This document shows, one piece after another, positions 25,852-34,305 of a stretch of DNA of 64,000 nt; position 1 is the stretch's first letter, and each line of letters starts with the position of its first letter. Where the stretch lies: contig JAEWGO010000023.1 of the NCBI GenBank assembly GCA_023388255.1, positions 1 to 64,000 on the forward strand, in the 5' to 3' direction. The translations under genes were made by a program, and so were the position numbers. The notes beneath the pieces were generated by a model. The model was not told the DNA's origin, made no database searches, and was given only the letters and a program-made list of their open reading frames with translations. The stretch comes from Pseudomonadota bacterium. Lineage in GTDB: Bacteria > Pseudomonadota > Gammaproteobacteria > Xanthomonadales > Rhodanobacteraceae.

Positions 25852-27753
25852 ATGGGATACGACGAACTCTACCGCCAGTCGATCGAGCAGCCCGAGGTGT
25901 TCTGGGCGGAGCAGGCGAAGGCGATCGACTGGCGCACGCCGCCGCATCGGATTCTCGATTATTCGAAGCCGCCGTTCCGGCGCTGGTTCGTTGGCGGCCA
26001 GACGAATCTGTGCCACAACGCGGTCGATCGCCACCTCGCCGCGCGCGCCGATCAGCTTGCCCTGGTCGCGATCTCGACCGAGACGAACATCACGCGCGAG
26101 ATCAGCTATCGCGAACTGCACCGCGAGGTGAACACATTCGCGGCGGTGTTGAAATCGCTCGGTGTCGGTCGCGGCGATCGCGTCGTCGTCTACATGCCGA
26201 ACATGGCCGAGGCGGTGTTCGCGATGCTCGCTTGCGCGCGCATCGGCGCGATCCATTCGGTCGTGTTCGGCGGCTTCGCCGCGCACAATCTCGCGTTGCG
26301 CATCGATGATGCGAAACCGAAGTTGCTGATCTGCGCCGATGCCGGCATGCGCGCCGGCAAGGTGATTCCGTACAAGCCGCTGGTCGACGCGGCGTGCGCC
26401 GAGGCCGCGTTCCCGCCACCGCGCGTGCTGATCGTCGATCGCGGACTCGATCCTGATGCCGCGCGCGTCCCCGGTCGCGACGTCGAATACATCGGCCTGC
26501 ATGCGCGCCACGACGGCGCGCTGGTCGATGTCGAATGGCTCGAATCGAACGAGCCGAGCTATCTGCTCTACACCTCGGGTACCACCGGCAAGCCGAAGGG
26601 CGTGCAGCGCGACGTCGGCGGCCATGCGGTCGCGCTGGCGCTGTCGATGCGCACGACGTTCGACGTCGGGCAGGGCCAGGTGATGTTTTCCACGTCGGAT
26701 GTCGGCTGGGCCGTCGGCCATTCGTACAACGTCTACGCACCGCTGCTGGTTGGCGCCACCTCGATCCTCTATGAGGGATTGCCGACGAATCCCGATGCCG
26801 GCATCTGGTGGCGCATCTGCGCGGACTACGGTGTACGCACGATGTTTTCGTCGCCGACCGGCATCCGCGTGCTGAAGAAGCACGATGCGGCGTGGCTGAG
26901 GGCGCACGACCTGTCGAAACTGCACTGGCTGTTCCTCGCCGGCGAACCGCTTGACGAACCGACCGCGCACTGGATCAGCGAGGGCATCGGCAAGCCCGTC
27001 ATCGACAACTACTGGCAGACCGAAACCGGTTGGCCGGTGCTGACCCTGCAACCCGGGCTTGACCTCAAGCCGATCAAGCTCGGCTCGCCGGGGCTGCCGA
27101 ATTTCGGCTATCGCCTGCGCGTCATCGACGAGATCACCGGCGAGGACGCCGCGGCCGGCGAGAAGGGCGTGCTCGCATTCGTGCCGCCGCTGCCGCCCGG
27201 CTGCCTCAGCACGATCTGGAACGACGACGAGCGCTTCCTGCACAGCTACTTCGGCCATTTCAGGGAGTTGCTGTACAGCTCACTCGACTGGGCGATCCGC
27301 GATGCGGACGGCTACACCTTCATCCTCGGCCGCACCGACGACGTCATCAATGTCGCCGGCCACCGGCTCGGCACGCGCGAGATCGAGGAAGCGGTCGCCA
27401 CGCATCCGGTCATCGCCGAGGCCGCGGTCGTCGGCGTGCACGACGCGGTGAAAGGGCAGGTGCCGATCGTGTTCGCGACCTTGAAGGCAGCCACGTCTGA
27501 CGAAGCCGCGCGGCACGCTGTGGCAGACGCGCTGCAACAGCGTGTCGTCGAACAACTCGGCGGCATCGCACGTCCGGCGCGCGTCTATATCGTCAATGCG
27601 TTGCCGAAGACGCGCTCGGGCAAGCTGCTGCGGCGTTCATTGCAGGCGCTGGCCGAATCGCGCGATGCGGGCGACTTGTCGACATTGGACGATCCGAACG
27701 CGCTCGAAGAATGCCGCAACGCGCTGGCGAAGGGGCCTGCGAGCGGCAGCTAG
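25852..27753 (+). CDS. prpE: Propionate-CoA ligase PrpE
   Basis: Acyl-CoA synthetase (633 aa) that activates propionate to propionyl-CoA through an acyl-adenylate. The AMP-binding motif YTSGTTGKPKGV, the signature YWQTETGWPVL (characteristic of PrpE rather than acetyl-CoA synthetase) and the C-terminal catalytic Lys591 in TRSGKLLRR are seen. GGAGGAG lies a few bases upstream of the ATG. It is the first gene of the methylcitrate cluster and is followed by prpB. A related short-chain specificity cannot be excluded. Confidence 0.92.
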   Translation: MGYDELYRQSIEQPEVFWAEQAKAIDWRTPPHRILDYSKPPFRRWFVGGQTNLCHNAVDRHLAARADQLALVAISTETNITREISYRELHREVNTFAAVLKSLGVGRGDRVVVYMPNMAEAVFAMLACARIGAIHSVVFGGFAAHNLALRIDDAKPKLLICADAGMRAGKVIPYKPLVDAACAEAAFPPPRVLIVDRGLDPDAARVPGRDVEYIGLHARHDGALVDVEWLESNEPSYLLYTSGTTGKPKGVQRDVGGHAVALALSMRTTFDVGQGQVMFSTSDVGWAVGHSYNVYAPLLVGATSILYEGLPTNPDAGIWWRICADYGVRTMFSSPTGIRVLKKHDAAWLRAHDLSKLHWLFLAGEPLDEPTAHWISEGIGKPVIDNYWQTETGWPVLTLQPGLDLKPIKLGSPGLPNFGYRLRVIDEITGEDAAAGEKGVLAFVPPLPPGCLSTIWNDDERFLHSYFGHFRELLYSSLDWAIRDADGYTFILGRTDDVINVAGHRLGTREIEEAVATHPVIAEAAVVGVHDAVKGQVPIVFATLKAATSDEAARHAVADALQQRVVEQLGGIARPARVYIVNALPKTRSGKLLRRSLQALAESRDAGDLSTLDDPNALEECRNALAKGPASGS

Positions 27754-27780
27754 TGCGGTCGCCGGCCACGTTCGTCGCGC

Positions 27781-27807
27781 TTGCGCGGCAGCGCGATGCG
27801 CTAAAAT
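27781..27807 (+). promoter_or_regulatory. Possible promoter before prpB
   Basis: TTGCGC (27781-27786) and TAAAAT (27802-27807) are spaced by only 15 bases, so the match is weak. If real it would let prpB be transcribed apart from prpE, with the repeat element in its leader. Confidence 0.25.
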
Positions 27808-27844
27808 CCTCTTTTCGACAGGCGCCGAACACGTCCGCTTGCGC

Positions 27845-27925
27845 GGTGATTCCGGCAAGAGCCGGGATCATGTTCTTCGATCGACGTACACAAATGCTGG
27901 ATTCCGGCCTTCGCCGGAATGACGA
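27845..27925. repeat. REP/BIME-like pair of inverted hairpins
   Basis: Two related hairpins face each other. The left is ATTCCGGC-AAGA-GCCGGGAT (27847-27866, one G-U pair) and the right is ATTCCGGC-CTTC-GCCGGAAT (27901-27920). The left copy with its flank matches the reverse complement of the right copy with its flank (GTGATTCC against GTCATTCC). This is the layout of dispersed palindromic repeats often found between genes in proteobacteria. It lies in the prpE-prpB gap. Confidence 0.65.
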
Positions 27926-27977
27926 GCATTCGGATGTGCGGGCCCTGTTCATGCCTTCCCCTGCTCACGGAGCCACC

Positions 27978-28868
27978 ATGAATCCACACGCATCCACTGG
28001 CGCCCGTTTCCGCGCCGCCGTCGCTGCGGAACAGCCGCTGCAGGTCATGGGCGCGATCACCGCCTACGCGGGCCTGATGGCCAAGCGCGTCGGCTACAAG
28101 GCACTGTACCTGTCCGGCGGCGGCGTCGCCGCGAACTCGCTTGGCGTGCCGGATCTCGGCATCAGCACCATGGAAGACGTGCTGACCGACGCGCGCCGCA
28201 TCGTCGATGCGACGCAGATGCCGCTGCTGGTCGACATCGACACCGGCTGGGGTGGCGCGTTCAACATCGGCCGCACGATCCGTTCCTTCATCAACGTTGG
28301 CGTCGCCGCCGTGCACATGGAGGACCAGGTCGGCCAGAAGCGCTGCGGCCATCGGCCGGGCAAGGAAGTGGTGTCGAAAAGCGAAATGGTCGATCGCGTG
28401 AAATCCGCGGTCGACGCGCGCACCGATGCCGGCTTCGTCATCATGGCGCGCACCGATGCCGCCGCGGTCGAAGGACTCGACAGCGCGATCGAACGCGCGG
28501 TCGCCTATGTCGAGGCCGGCGCCGACATGATCTTCCCGGAAGCGATGAAGACACTCGACGACTACCGCCGCTTCAAGGCCGCGGTGAAGGTGCCGATCCT
28601 CGCCAACCTGACCGAGTTCGGCTCGACGCCGTTCTTCACTACCGACGAATTGAAGTCGGCGAACGTCGATATCGCGCTGTACTGCTGCGGTGCGTATCGC
28701 GCGATGAACAAGGCCGCGCTGAACTTCTACGAGGGCGTGCGCCGCGACGGCACGCAGAAGAATCTTATCGACACGCTGCAGACGCGCGCCGAGCTGTACG
28801 ACTTCCTCGGCTACCACGCCTACGAGCAGAAGCTCGACGCGCTGTTCGCGAGCGGCAAGGACGAGTAG
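27978..28868 (+). CDS. prpB: 2-methylisocitrate lyase PrpB
   Basis: Last enzyme of the methylcitrate cycle: it cleaves 2-methylisocitrate to pyruvate and succinate (296 aa). The active-site motif KRCGHRPGKEVV (Cys123) is diagnostic of the PrpB/isocitrate lyase superfamily. Mg-binding residues lie in DIDTGWGGAFN, and EDQVGQ precedes the Cys loop. The ATG at 27978 has GGAG five bases upstream; an ATG at 27951 is less likely. It is 224 bases after prpE, separated by a repeat. Confidence 0.95.
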   Translation: MNPHASTGARFRAAVAAEQPLQVMGAITAYAGLMAKRVGYKALYLSGGGVAANSLGVPDLGISTMEDVLTDARRIVDATQMPLLVDIDTGWGGAFNIGRTIRSFINVGVAAVHMEDQVGQKRCGHRPGKEVVSKSEMVDRVKSAVDARTDAGFVIMARTDAAAVEGLDSAIERAVAYVEAGADMIFPEAMKTLDDYRRFKAAVKVPILANLTEFGSTPFFTTDELKSANVDIALYCCGAYRAMNKAALNFYEGVRRDGTQKNLIDTLQTRAELYDFLGYHAYEQKLDALFASGKDE

Positions 28869-28932
28869 GGCACTTCGCCGGTGAAGCCGTGCGGGTCGCA
28901 ATGATCCCACGGCGCGCTGTTTTGCGTATCTG

Positions 28933-28955
28933 AGGCTCCCCGAATCGAGGAGCCT
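28933..28955 (+). promoter_or_regulatory. Hairpin covering the ribosome-binding site of the next gene
   Basis: AGGCTCC (28933-28939) pairs with GGAGCCT (28949-28955), loop of nine bases. The right arm contains the GGAG that would serve the ATG at 28959. The structure could lower translation until opened. It could also be the end of the prpB transcript, though no T-run follows. Confidence 0.4.
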
Positions 28956-28958
28956 TGC

Positions 28959-30545
28959 ATGCCATCGTCCGCCCGCCGTCTCGTCGCGGCACTCGCACTC
29001 TCATACGCCCTGTGCTGCGTCGCCCCCGTCGCCGCAGCGGCCTACGACGGCGATCTCGACACTCGCTTCAATCACGACACTGTTCCGGCGGTGAACGGCG
29101 GCATCGGCCGCGGTTCGCTGAGCGTCGATTTCGACAACCTCGTCGGCGCGCCGAGCTTCGACGTCGCACGCGGCATCGCGAAGCTGCCGGACGGCAAGTA
29201 CCTGGTCGCGGCGCTGGTCAATCCGGGCGCGAACGGCAAGGTCGGTCTGGTACGGCTCAATCCCGACGGCACGCGCGATGCCAGTTTCGGGTCGCCCGGC
29301 AGCCTCGGCCGCATCCTTCGCAGTGGCGGCGGCACCGGCAGCGGTGGCGGCGTGCTGTCGGTGGCCGGACCGGTCGTGCGCGGCAATCGCGCCTACTACG
29401 CCTACACCACCGAAGCGGACTACGGTGGCGGCCAGCACTTCGCGCGCGCGCTGGTGTGCCGCATCGATTTCGACGGCGTGCCGGATACGAACTTCCAAAG
29501 TTGGGGTTTCGGCACGAATCCATCCGCGTGGCCGGCCGGTTGCAGCATCGCCGACACGGCGACGCTCGGCTGGGGCGCCGAAGTCAGCGACATCTCGGTT
29601 GAACCGGGCTTCGGCTACGTCGTCACCGCGCTTACGTATCGCCAGGGCAGCGCGGCCAACGCGCCGACCAATGGCGCCTTCACCTGGATGAACGACGTCG
29701 GCAAGGACGATCTCTCCGGCATCGCGCTGGACCTGCCGCAATTCAAACTCGTAACAGCCGACGGCGATTTCGAGGCGGCGCGCCGCGTGCATTTTTCGCG
29801 TGTCGTTGGCGCCAGCGAATACGATTTCTTCCTCGCGCTTGACTACCAGCCGAACGACGGGTCGCCGCATCGCGCCGCGTTGCGCCACTACCACGGCCTC
29901 ACGCAGCAGCAGGAGGTCGCGTTGCCGGCGTTGTCGCCGACGGCCGGTTCCAGCATCGGCGCGCTGGCGTTCGAGACCGGACCGGGCAACCTCGGTTTCG
30001 ACACGTTCGCGCTGGTCGTCGCGAATGTCGCCGACGGCGACGTCAGTGGCGCATTGATGCGGCCGGCGCTGACGCGCGTGCCGATCGCGGCGGGCAGCAG
30101 CGATCTGCAAGCCGGCATCTTCACCACGTTTCTCGATGGCTTCTGCACCTCGGCCGCGGCATTCGGCTTGCGCGAATCCTGCCTCGTCACCACGGCGCAA
30201 TACGACCCGGTGTTCCGCCAGCTGTGGCTGGCCGGCAGTTGGCGCATCGAAGGCTCGGCGATCTACGACTACGCACTGGTTGGCCGCCTGCAGCGCGCGA
30301 CGAACGACATGTACGGACTGTCGCCACTGGTGTCCGCGCAATCGTTCCGCAGCTACGCGTTCAACGCATCGCTCGGCGAAACGCGTCGCCACTGGGGCGC
30401 GGCGATGTTGCTCGACAACCTGCAACCGGTGATCACGGGCGACCGCCAGTTGAACGCGAACGACCCCGGCAATGTGAACCACGATGCGCTGGTGTTCCGC
30501 CTGCGCGGTGCCGACCGGATCTTCGACGATGGGCTCGAGTTCTGA
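28959..30545 (+). CDS. Secreted protein with delta-60-type beta-propeller repeats
   Basis: An exported protein (528 aa) of unknown function. A signal peptide covers about residues 1-28 (ending PVAAAA). The mature part begins DGDLDTRFNHDTVP and carries segments such as GKVGLVRLNPDGTRDASFG, which fit the delta-60 (DUF5122) repeat that forms beta-propellers. The protein ends GADRIFDDGLEF, a short acidic-aromatic tail that may be a sorting signal. It lies between prpB and a Ser/Thr kinase gene on the same strand, 40 bases before the kinase. Confidence 0.75.
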   Translation: MPSSARRLVAALALSYALCCVAPVAAAAYDGDLDTRFNHDTVPAVNGGIGRGSLSVDFDNLVGAPSFDVARGIAKLPDGKYLVAALVNPGANGKVGLVRLNPDGTRDASFGSPGSLGRILRSGGGTGSGGGVLSVAGPVVRGNRAYYAYTTEADYGGGQHFARALVCRIDFDGVPDTNFQSWGFGTNPSAWPAGCSIADTATLGWGAEVSDISVEPGFGYVVTALTYRQGSAANAPTNGAFTWMNDVGKDDLSGIALDLPQFKLVTADGDFEAARRVHFSRVVGASEYDFFLALDYQPNDGSPHRAALRHYHGLTQQQEVALPALSPTAGSSIGALAFETGPGNLGFDTFALVVANVADGDVSGALMRPALTRVPIAAGSSDLQAGIFTTFLDGFCTSAAAFGLRESCLVTTAQYDPVFRQLWLAGSWRIEGSAIYDYALVGRLQRATNDMYGLSPLVSAQSFRSYAFNASLGETRRHWGAAMLLDNLQPVITGDRQLNANDPGNVNHDALVFRLRGADRIFDDGLEF

Positions 30546-30585
30546 CCGCATCGGCGGCGCACCGAAACCGCTATAGGATCACCGC

Positions 30586-32940
30586 ATGAACGATGACCGC
30601 GTGCGCGCCGCGCTGACCGAATTCGAGCATCTGACCGATCTCGACGCAGACCAACGCAAGGCTGCGCTGGCCCGGCTCGCAGCGCGCGATGCCGGTCTTG
30701 CGCAGCTGGTGCAGGCGCTGCTGGATCAGGACGACGCGCCTTCGCCATGGCTGCAGCCGGGTCAATCCCACGATGTGCTGCTGCGTGGCATCGACGACGA
30801 CAGCCATCGCGCCGGCGAACACCTTGGGCCGTTCGTTCTGCTGCGCCGGCTCGGCCGTGGCGGCATGGGCGAGGTCTGGGAAGCGCAGCGGGCCGATGGC
30901 GAGTTCGCGCAGCGCGTCGCGCTGAAAATCCTGCATGGGCTCGCGCTGTCGCCTATCGCGCGGCAGCGCTTCCTGCGCGAGCGGCAGGTGCTCGCGCGCT
31001 TGGAACACCCCGGCATCGCGCGCCTGATCGATGGCGGCATCGAATCGTCCGGCATTGCGTGGCTCGCGCTGGAATTCGTCGATGGCGAAGCGATCGTCGC
31101 GCATGTGCGGCGCGCGCGCCTGACGCGCGTGCAGCGCGTGGTGCTGCTCGAAAGCGTGTGCGACGCGCTCGCTTCCGCGCACCGGCAGTTCGTTCTGCAC
31201 CGGGACATCAAGCCGGCCAACGTGCTGGTCGATCGTGAAGGGCGCGCTCGTCTGCTCGATTTTGGCATCGCGCGCCTGCTCGACAATGACGAAGACGACG
31301 CCGCGAATGGGCCATCGCCGCGCACGCCGCGCTATGCCGCGCCGGAACTCGTACGCGGCGAGGCGACCGGCATCGCCGCCGACGTGTACCAACTCGGCCT
31401 GCTGCTCGACGAAGTGCTGGCCGATGCGGACGTGCCGGCGAACCGGCGCGATGTCATCGACGCGGATCTCGCGGCGATAGTCGCCAAGGCGACCGCCGGC
31501 GATCCGCGCAAGCGCCATGCGAGTGCGGCTGATCTCGCCGCCGATCTCGCGCGTTGGCGCGGCCACTTCCCGGTGTCGGCGCGGCCGGCGCACTGGGCCT
31601 ATCGCAGCGAGCGTTTCGTCGCGCGGCACCGCGTAGCGAGCGCGCTCGGCGTGCTCGCCGTGGTCGCGATCCTCAGCGGATTGGCCGGCACCTGGCGTTA
31701 TGCGATGCGCGAGCAGGTGGCCCGTGCGGCGGCCGAAGTCGCGGCCACGCAAGCGATCGCGGAAGCGGCCACCGCGCGTGGTGTCAGCGACGTACTGACG
31801 GCGTTGTTCACCGCCGCCGATCCCTACGTTTCCAATCACCGCGACCTCGGCGCGCGCGATGTGCTGCTCGACGCGGCCACGCAGTTGCAACGTCGCACCG
31901 ATCTGGCACCGACGGTCTGGCGGCGACTGGTCAATCGCATCGCCGGCGCACTCGATCGCATAGGCGAACTGGCTGCGGCGCGTCCGCTGATCGAACGTGC
32001 GGCGACGCAGGCGGGCGAGCCGGCCGAGCGGTCGCTGAGCCTGAGTTACCTGGCCGAACTCGAACGCGCCGATGGCCATTTCGAGCCGTCGCGGGCGCGT
32101 TCGCGCGAGGCGCTGGCATTGGCGCGTGCGGCCGGTGACGAGGGTCGCAACGCGCAGGTGACCGCGCTCACCGTGCAGGCCAGCACCGAGGCGTGGGATC
32201 ACCAGTACGAGGCGGCGATCGCGTTGCTGCGCGAGGCGTTGCCGGTGGCCGCGTCGCTGGGTGCCCCCGAAGCCGCGCAGCGCATCCAGGCCGAGGCGGA
32301 TCTCGGCCATTTCCTGATCTATCTCGAACAGTTCGACGAAGCCGGACGCCACCTTGAAGCCGCGTCCGCCGCTGCAGCGCGCGAGCCGCAGCGCTGGCGC
32401 GCCCTCGGCCATCACATCGCGCTGTCGCAGATATACCTGCTGACGCGACAGCGGCGTTACGCGGACGCGTTGGCCGAGGCCGAGCGACGCCTGCCGGAGA
32501 GCGACGAATTGCATGGCGCGGCATCGTCGAACGGTGTGCAGTTGCGCCAGTTGCGTGCGCGTGCGCTGGTCGGACTCAAACGACAGACGGAGGCGGTTGC
32601 CGCGTATCGCGCGATCGATGCGTTGCTGCAAGAACAGAACGCGCCGCTGCCGCGCCGTCTCGAAAACGGCTGGTTCATCGCGCTGACCGAGCTTGACGCG
32701 ACGCGCTACGCGCAGGCGCTGGAAGCCGCCGAGCATCTGATCGCGCTGTCGGCCAATGCGCCGGACGCCGCGCAGTCGCAGGCCGATTTCGTGTTCACCG
32801 CCGCCGAGGCGGAACTCGGATTGGGCCGCGGTGATGCGGCACGTCGCCGTCTTGCCGCGTGGCCGCTGGCGGAACAAAAAGAACGCGCCGCGCGCCTGCC
32901 GTTGCCGCTGTTGCGGGCCGCGCTCGCCGCCGCATCGTAG
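30586..32940 (+). CDS. Membrane Ser/Thr protein kinase with TPR-like C-terminal domain
   Basis: A Hanks-type kinase (784 aa). Residues about 83-330 are the kinase domain, with LGRGGMGEVW at 89, the ATP-binding Lys114 in VALKIL, the catalytic HRDIKPANVL (Asp207) and DFGIARLL (Asp225). A single membrane segment lies at about 350-372. The C-terminal 400 residues are helical repeats rich in Ala, Leu and Glu, resembling TPRs, and would be periplasmic. The ECF-like sigma gene follows 27 bases later, so the two very probably act together. This pairing is known for ECF43-type regulation. Confidence 0.9.
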   Translation: MNDDRVRAALTEFEHLTDLDADQRKAALARLAARDAGLAQLVQALLDQDDAPSPWLQPGQSHDVLLRGIDDDSHRAGEHLGPFVLLRRLGRGGMGEVWEAQRADGEFAQRVALKILHGLALSPIARQRFLRERQVLARLEHPGIARLIDGGIESSGIAWLALEFVDGEAIVAHVRRARLTRVQRVVLLESVCDALASAHRQFVLHRDIKPANVLVDREGRARLLDFGIARLLDNDEDDAANGPSPRTPRYAAPELVRGEATGIAADVYQLGLLLDEVLADADVPANRRDVIDADLAAIVAKATAGDPRKRHASAADLAADLARWRGHFPVSARPAHWAYRSERFVARHRVASALGVLAVVAILSGLAGTWRYAMREQVARAAAEVAATQAIAEAATARGVSDVLTALFTAADPYVSNHRDLGARDVLLDAATQLQRRTDLAPTVWRRLVNRIAGALDRIGELAAARPLIERAATQAGEPAERSLSLSYLAELERADGHFEPSRARSREALALARAAGDEGRNAQVTALTVQASTEAWDHQYEAAIALLREALPVAASLGAPEAAQRIQAEADLGHFLIYLEQFDEAGRHLEAASAAAAREPQRWRALGHHIALSQIYLLTRQRRYADALAEAERRLPESDELHGAASSNGVQLRQLRARALVGLKRQTEAVAAYRAIDALLQEQNAPLPRRLENGWFIALTELDATRYAQALEAAEHLIALSANAPDAAQSQADFVFTAAEAELGLGRGDAARRRLAAWPLAEQKERAARLPLPLLRAALAAAS

Positions 32941-32967
32941 GACTCGCGCGCCTGCTACGCTCTCGGC

Positions 32968-33501
32968 ATGCATGAGATCTGCGACGACACCGCACTGTTC
33001 ACCGAAATCTACCACCAGCTGAAACAGCGCGCGCGCCAGTTGCAGGGTGGCCATGGTGGAACGCTCGACACGACCGCGCTGGTGCACGAGGCATGGTTGA
33101 AATTGCGTGGCGCCGGCAGCGCGCCGAGCGATGCGCGCCATCTGTTCCACATCGCTGCGCGGGCGATGCGACAAATCCTGATCGATCATGCGCGCGCGCG
33201 TGGCGCGATCAAGCGCGGCAGCGCGCTGCCCGCGCTGGAACTCGACGTGGAACTGGCTGGCGAGGTTGCCGACATGCCAGGCGCGCTGGACCTGATCGCG
33301 TTGCTCGATCGCCTGCGTCGCGTAGATGCGCGCAAGGCGGACGTGATCGAATGGCATGTCCTCGGCGGCGTCGGGCTGGTCGACATTGCGCAGGCGCTGG
33401 AGATTTCGGACATGACCGTCAAGCGCGACCTCCGCGCGGCGCGCGCGTTGCTGATGCTGTGGGCCGGAGAGGCGCAGGCGGAGCCCGTCGCGGATACCTG
33501 A
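32968..33501 (+). CDS. ECF-type sigma factor of the kinase-linked group (ECF43-like)
   Basis: A small sigma factor (177 aa) with regions 2 and 4 only. Region 4 has the helix-turn-helix LVDIAQALEISDMTVKRDLR near the C terminus; region 2 contains LDTTALVHEAWLKLRG (33-48). Typical ECF factors carry an acidic DxxD/E motif here; this one has Asp-Thr-Thr-Ala instead. In Vibrio EcfP and Xanthomonas EcfK, kinase phosphorylation of a Thr at this place supplies the missing negative charge. No anti-sigma gene is adjacent. Assignment to the group is by motif and context. Confidence 0.88.
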   Translation: MHEICDDTALFTEIYHQLKQRARQLQGGHGGTLDTTALVHEAWLKLRGAGSAPSDARHLFHIAARAMRQILIDHARARGAIKRGSALPALELDVELAGEVADMPGALDLIALLDRLRRVDARKADVIEWHVLGGVGLVDIAQALEISDMTVKRDLRAARALLMLWAGEAQAEPVADT

Positions 33502-33689
33502 GCCGATCGGCACGGATGCGGTGGCCCTGCGCACCGTTACAATGTGCGCCCCCGGGGCTCGCCTTCGAGGCCCACGATTCCAGCGAACACAGATCTACCG
33601 AGCGGATTGGCCGTGCAGATTCCCGACTTCCACGAAATCGCCGAGTTGCGTGATCGCGCCTGCGGGCACGGCTCGGACGTCGACGCCGC

Positions 33690-34274
33690 ATGAGTGCGCT
33701 GGATCCCGTTCGCAACGCGAAGCCGCCACGCGAGCGCAACTGGGACGCCTTGGCGGCGCTGATCGCCGCGGCGATCGGCGTGCTTGCGCTGCTGGTGTCC
33801 GGCTACACCGCGTACATCCAGCGCCAGCAGGTGCGCGCGCAGGTGTGGCCGTGGCTGGTCGCCGGCAACAACGACCTTGACCAGTCGCTGGTGATCTACA
33901 ACAAGGGCGTCGGCCCGGCGATCGTGCGTTCGGCGCAGATGTTCGTGGATGGACGTCCGCAGACTGACTGGCATCACGTACTGATCGCGCTCGGTCTGCC
34001 GGAGCACGGCTTCGAGCAGTCGACGATCAACCCGAACGTGCTGACCCCGGGCGAGCAGCTGAAGGCAATCAAGTTTCCCGAAGCCGAGCGCTGGCTGGCG
34101 TTCCGCGCTGCGGCGAGCAAGCGCCTGACGATCAACGTCTGCTTCTGTTCCACCTTGGACGAATGCTGGATGTACGACGACCGCAATCCGGTCGGCTACA
34201 AGGAATCGACCCGACTCGTGCATGACGTGGACCATTGCCCGACCTTGCCCGACGACCAGATTTTCAACAATTGA
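33690..34274 (+). CDS. Hypothetical membrane-anchored protein
   Basis: A 194-aa protein that I do not recognise. It has one N-terminal membrane segment (about residues 20-42, LAALIAAAIGVLALLVSGYTA) after a positively charged start, then a soluble domain with VIYNKGVGPAIVRSAQMFVDG and a Cys-containing end (INVCFCSTLDECWMYDD). The GPA and IVRS-type strands suggest a beta-rich fold. Its ATG overlaps a short upstream frame. It is 31 bases before prpC, so it may be cotranscribed with it. Confidence 0.7.
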   Translation: MSALDPVRNAKPPRERNWDALAALIAAAIGVLALLVSGYTAYIQRQQVRAQVWPWLVAGNNDLDQSLVIYNKGVGPAIVRSAQMFVDGRPQTDWHHVLIALGLPEHGFEQSTINPNVLTPGEQLKAIKFPEAERWLAFRAAASKRLTINVCFCSTLDECWMYDDRNPVGYKESTRLVHDVDHCPTLPDDQIFNN

Positions 34275-34305
34275 CGCGCGTTTCGTGCCGTCTGCAGGAG
34301 AACCC

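Noticed and set aside
30571..33534. A 987-codon minus-strand open frame opposite the kinase and sigma genes.
   Set aside because: Product is Arg/His-rich low complexity, and the plus strand has complete kinase and sigma motifs.
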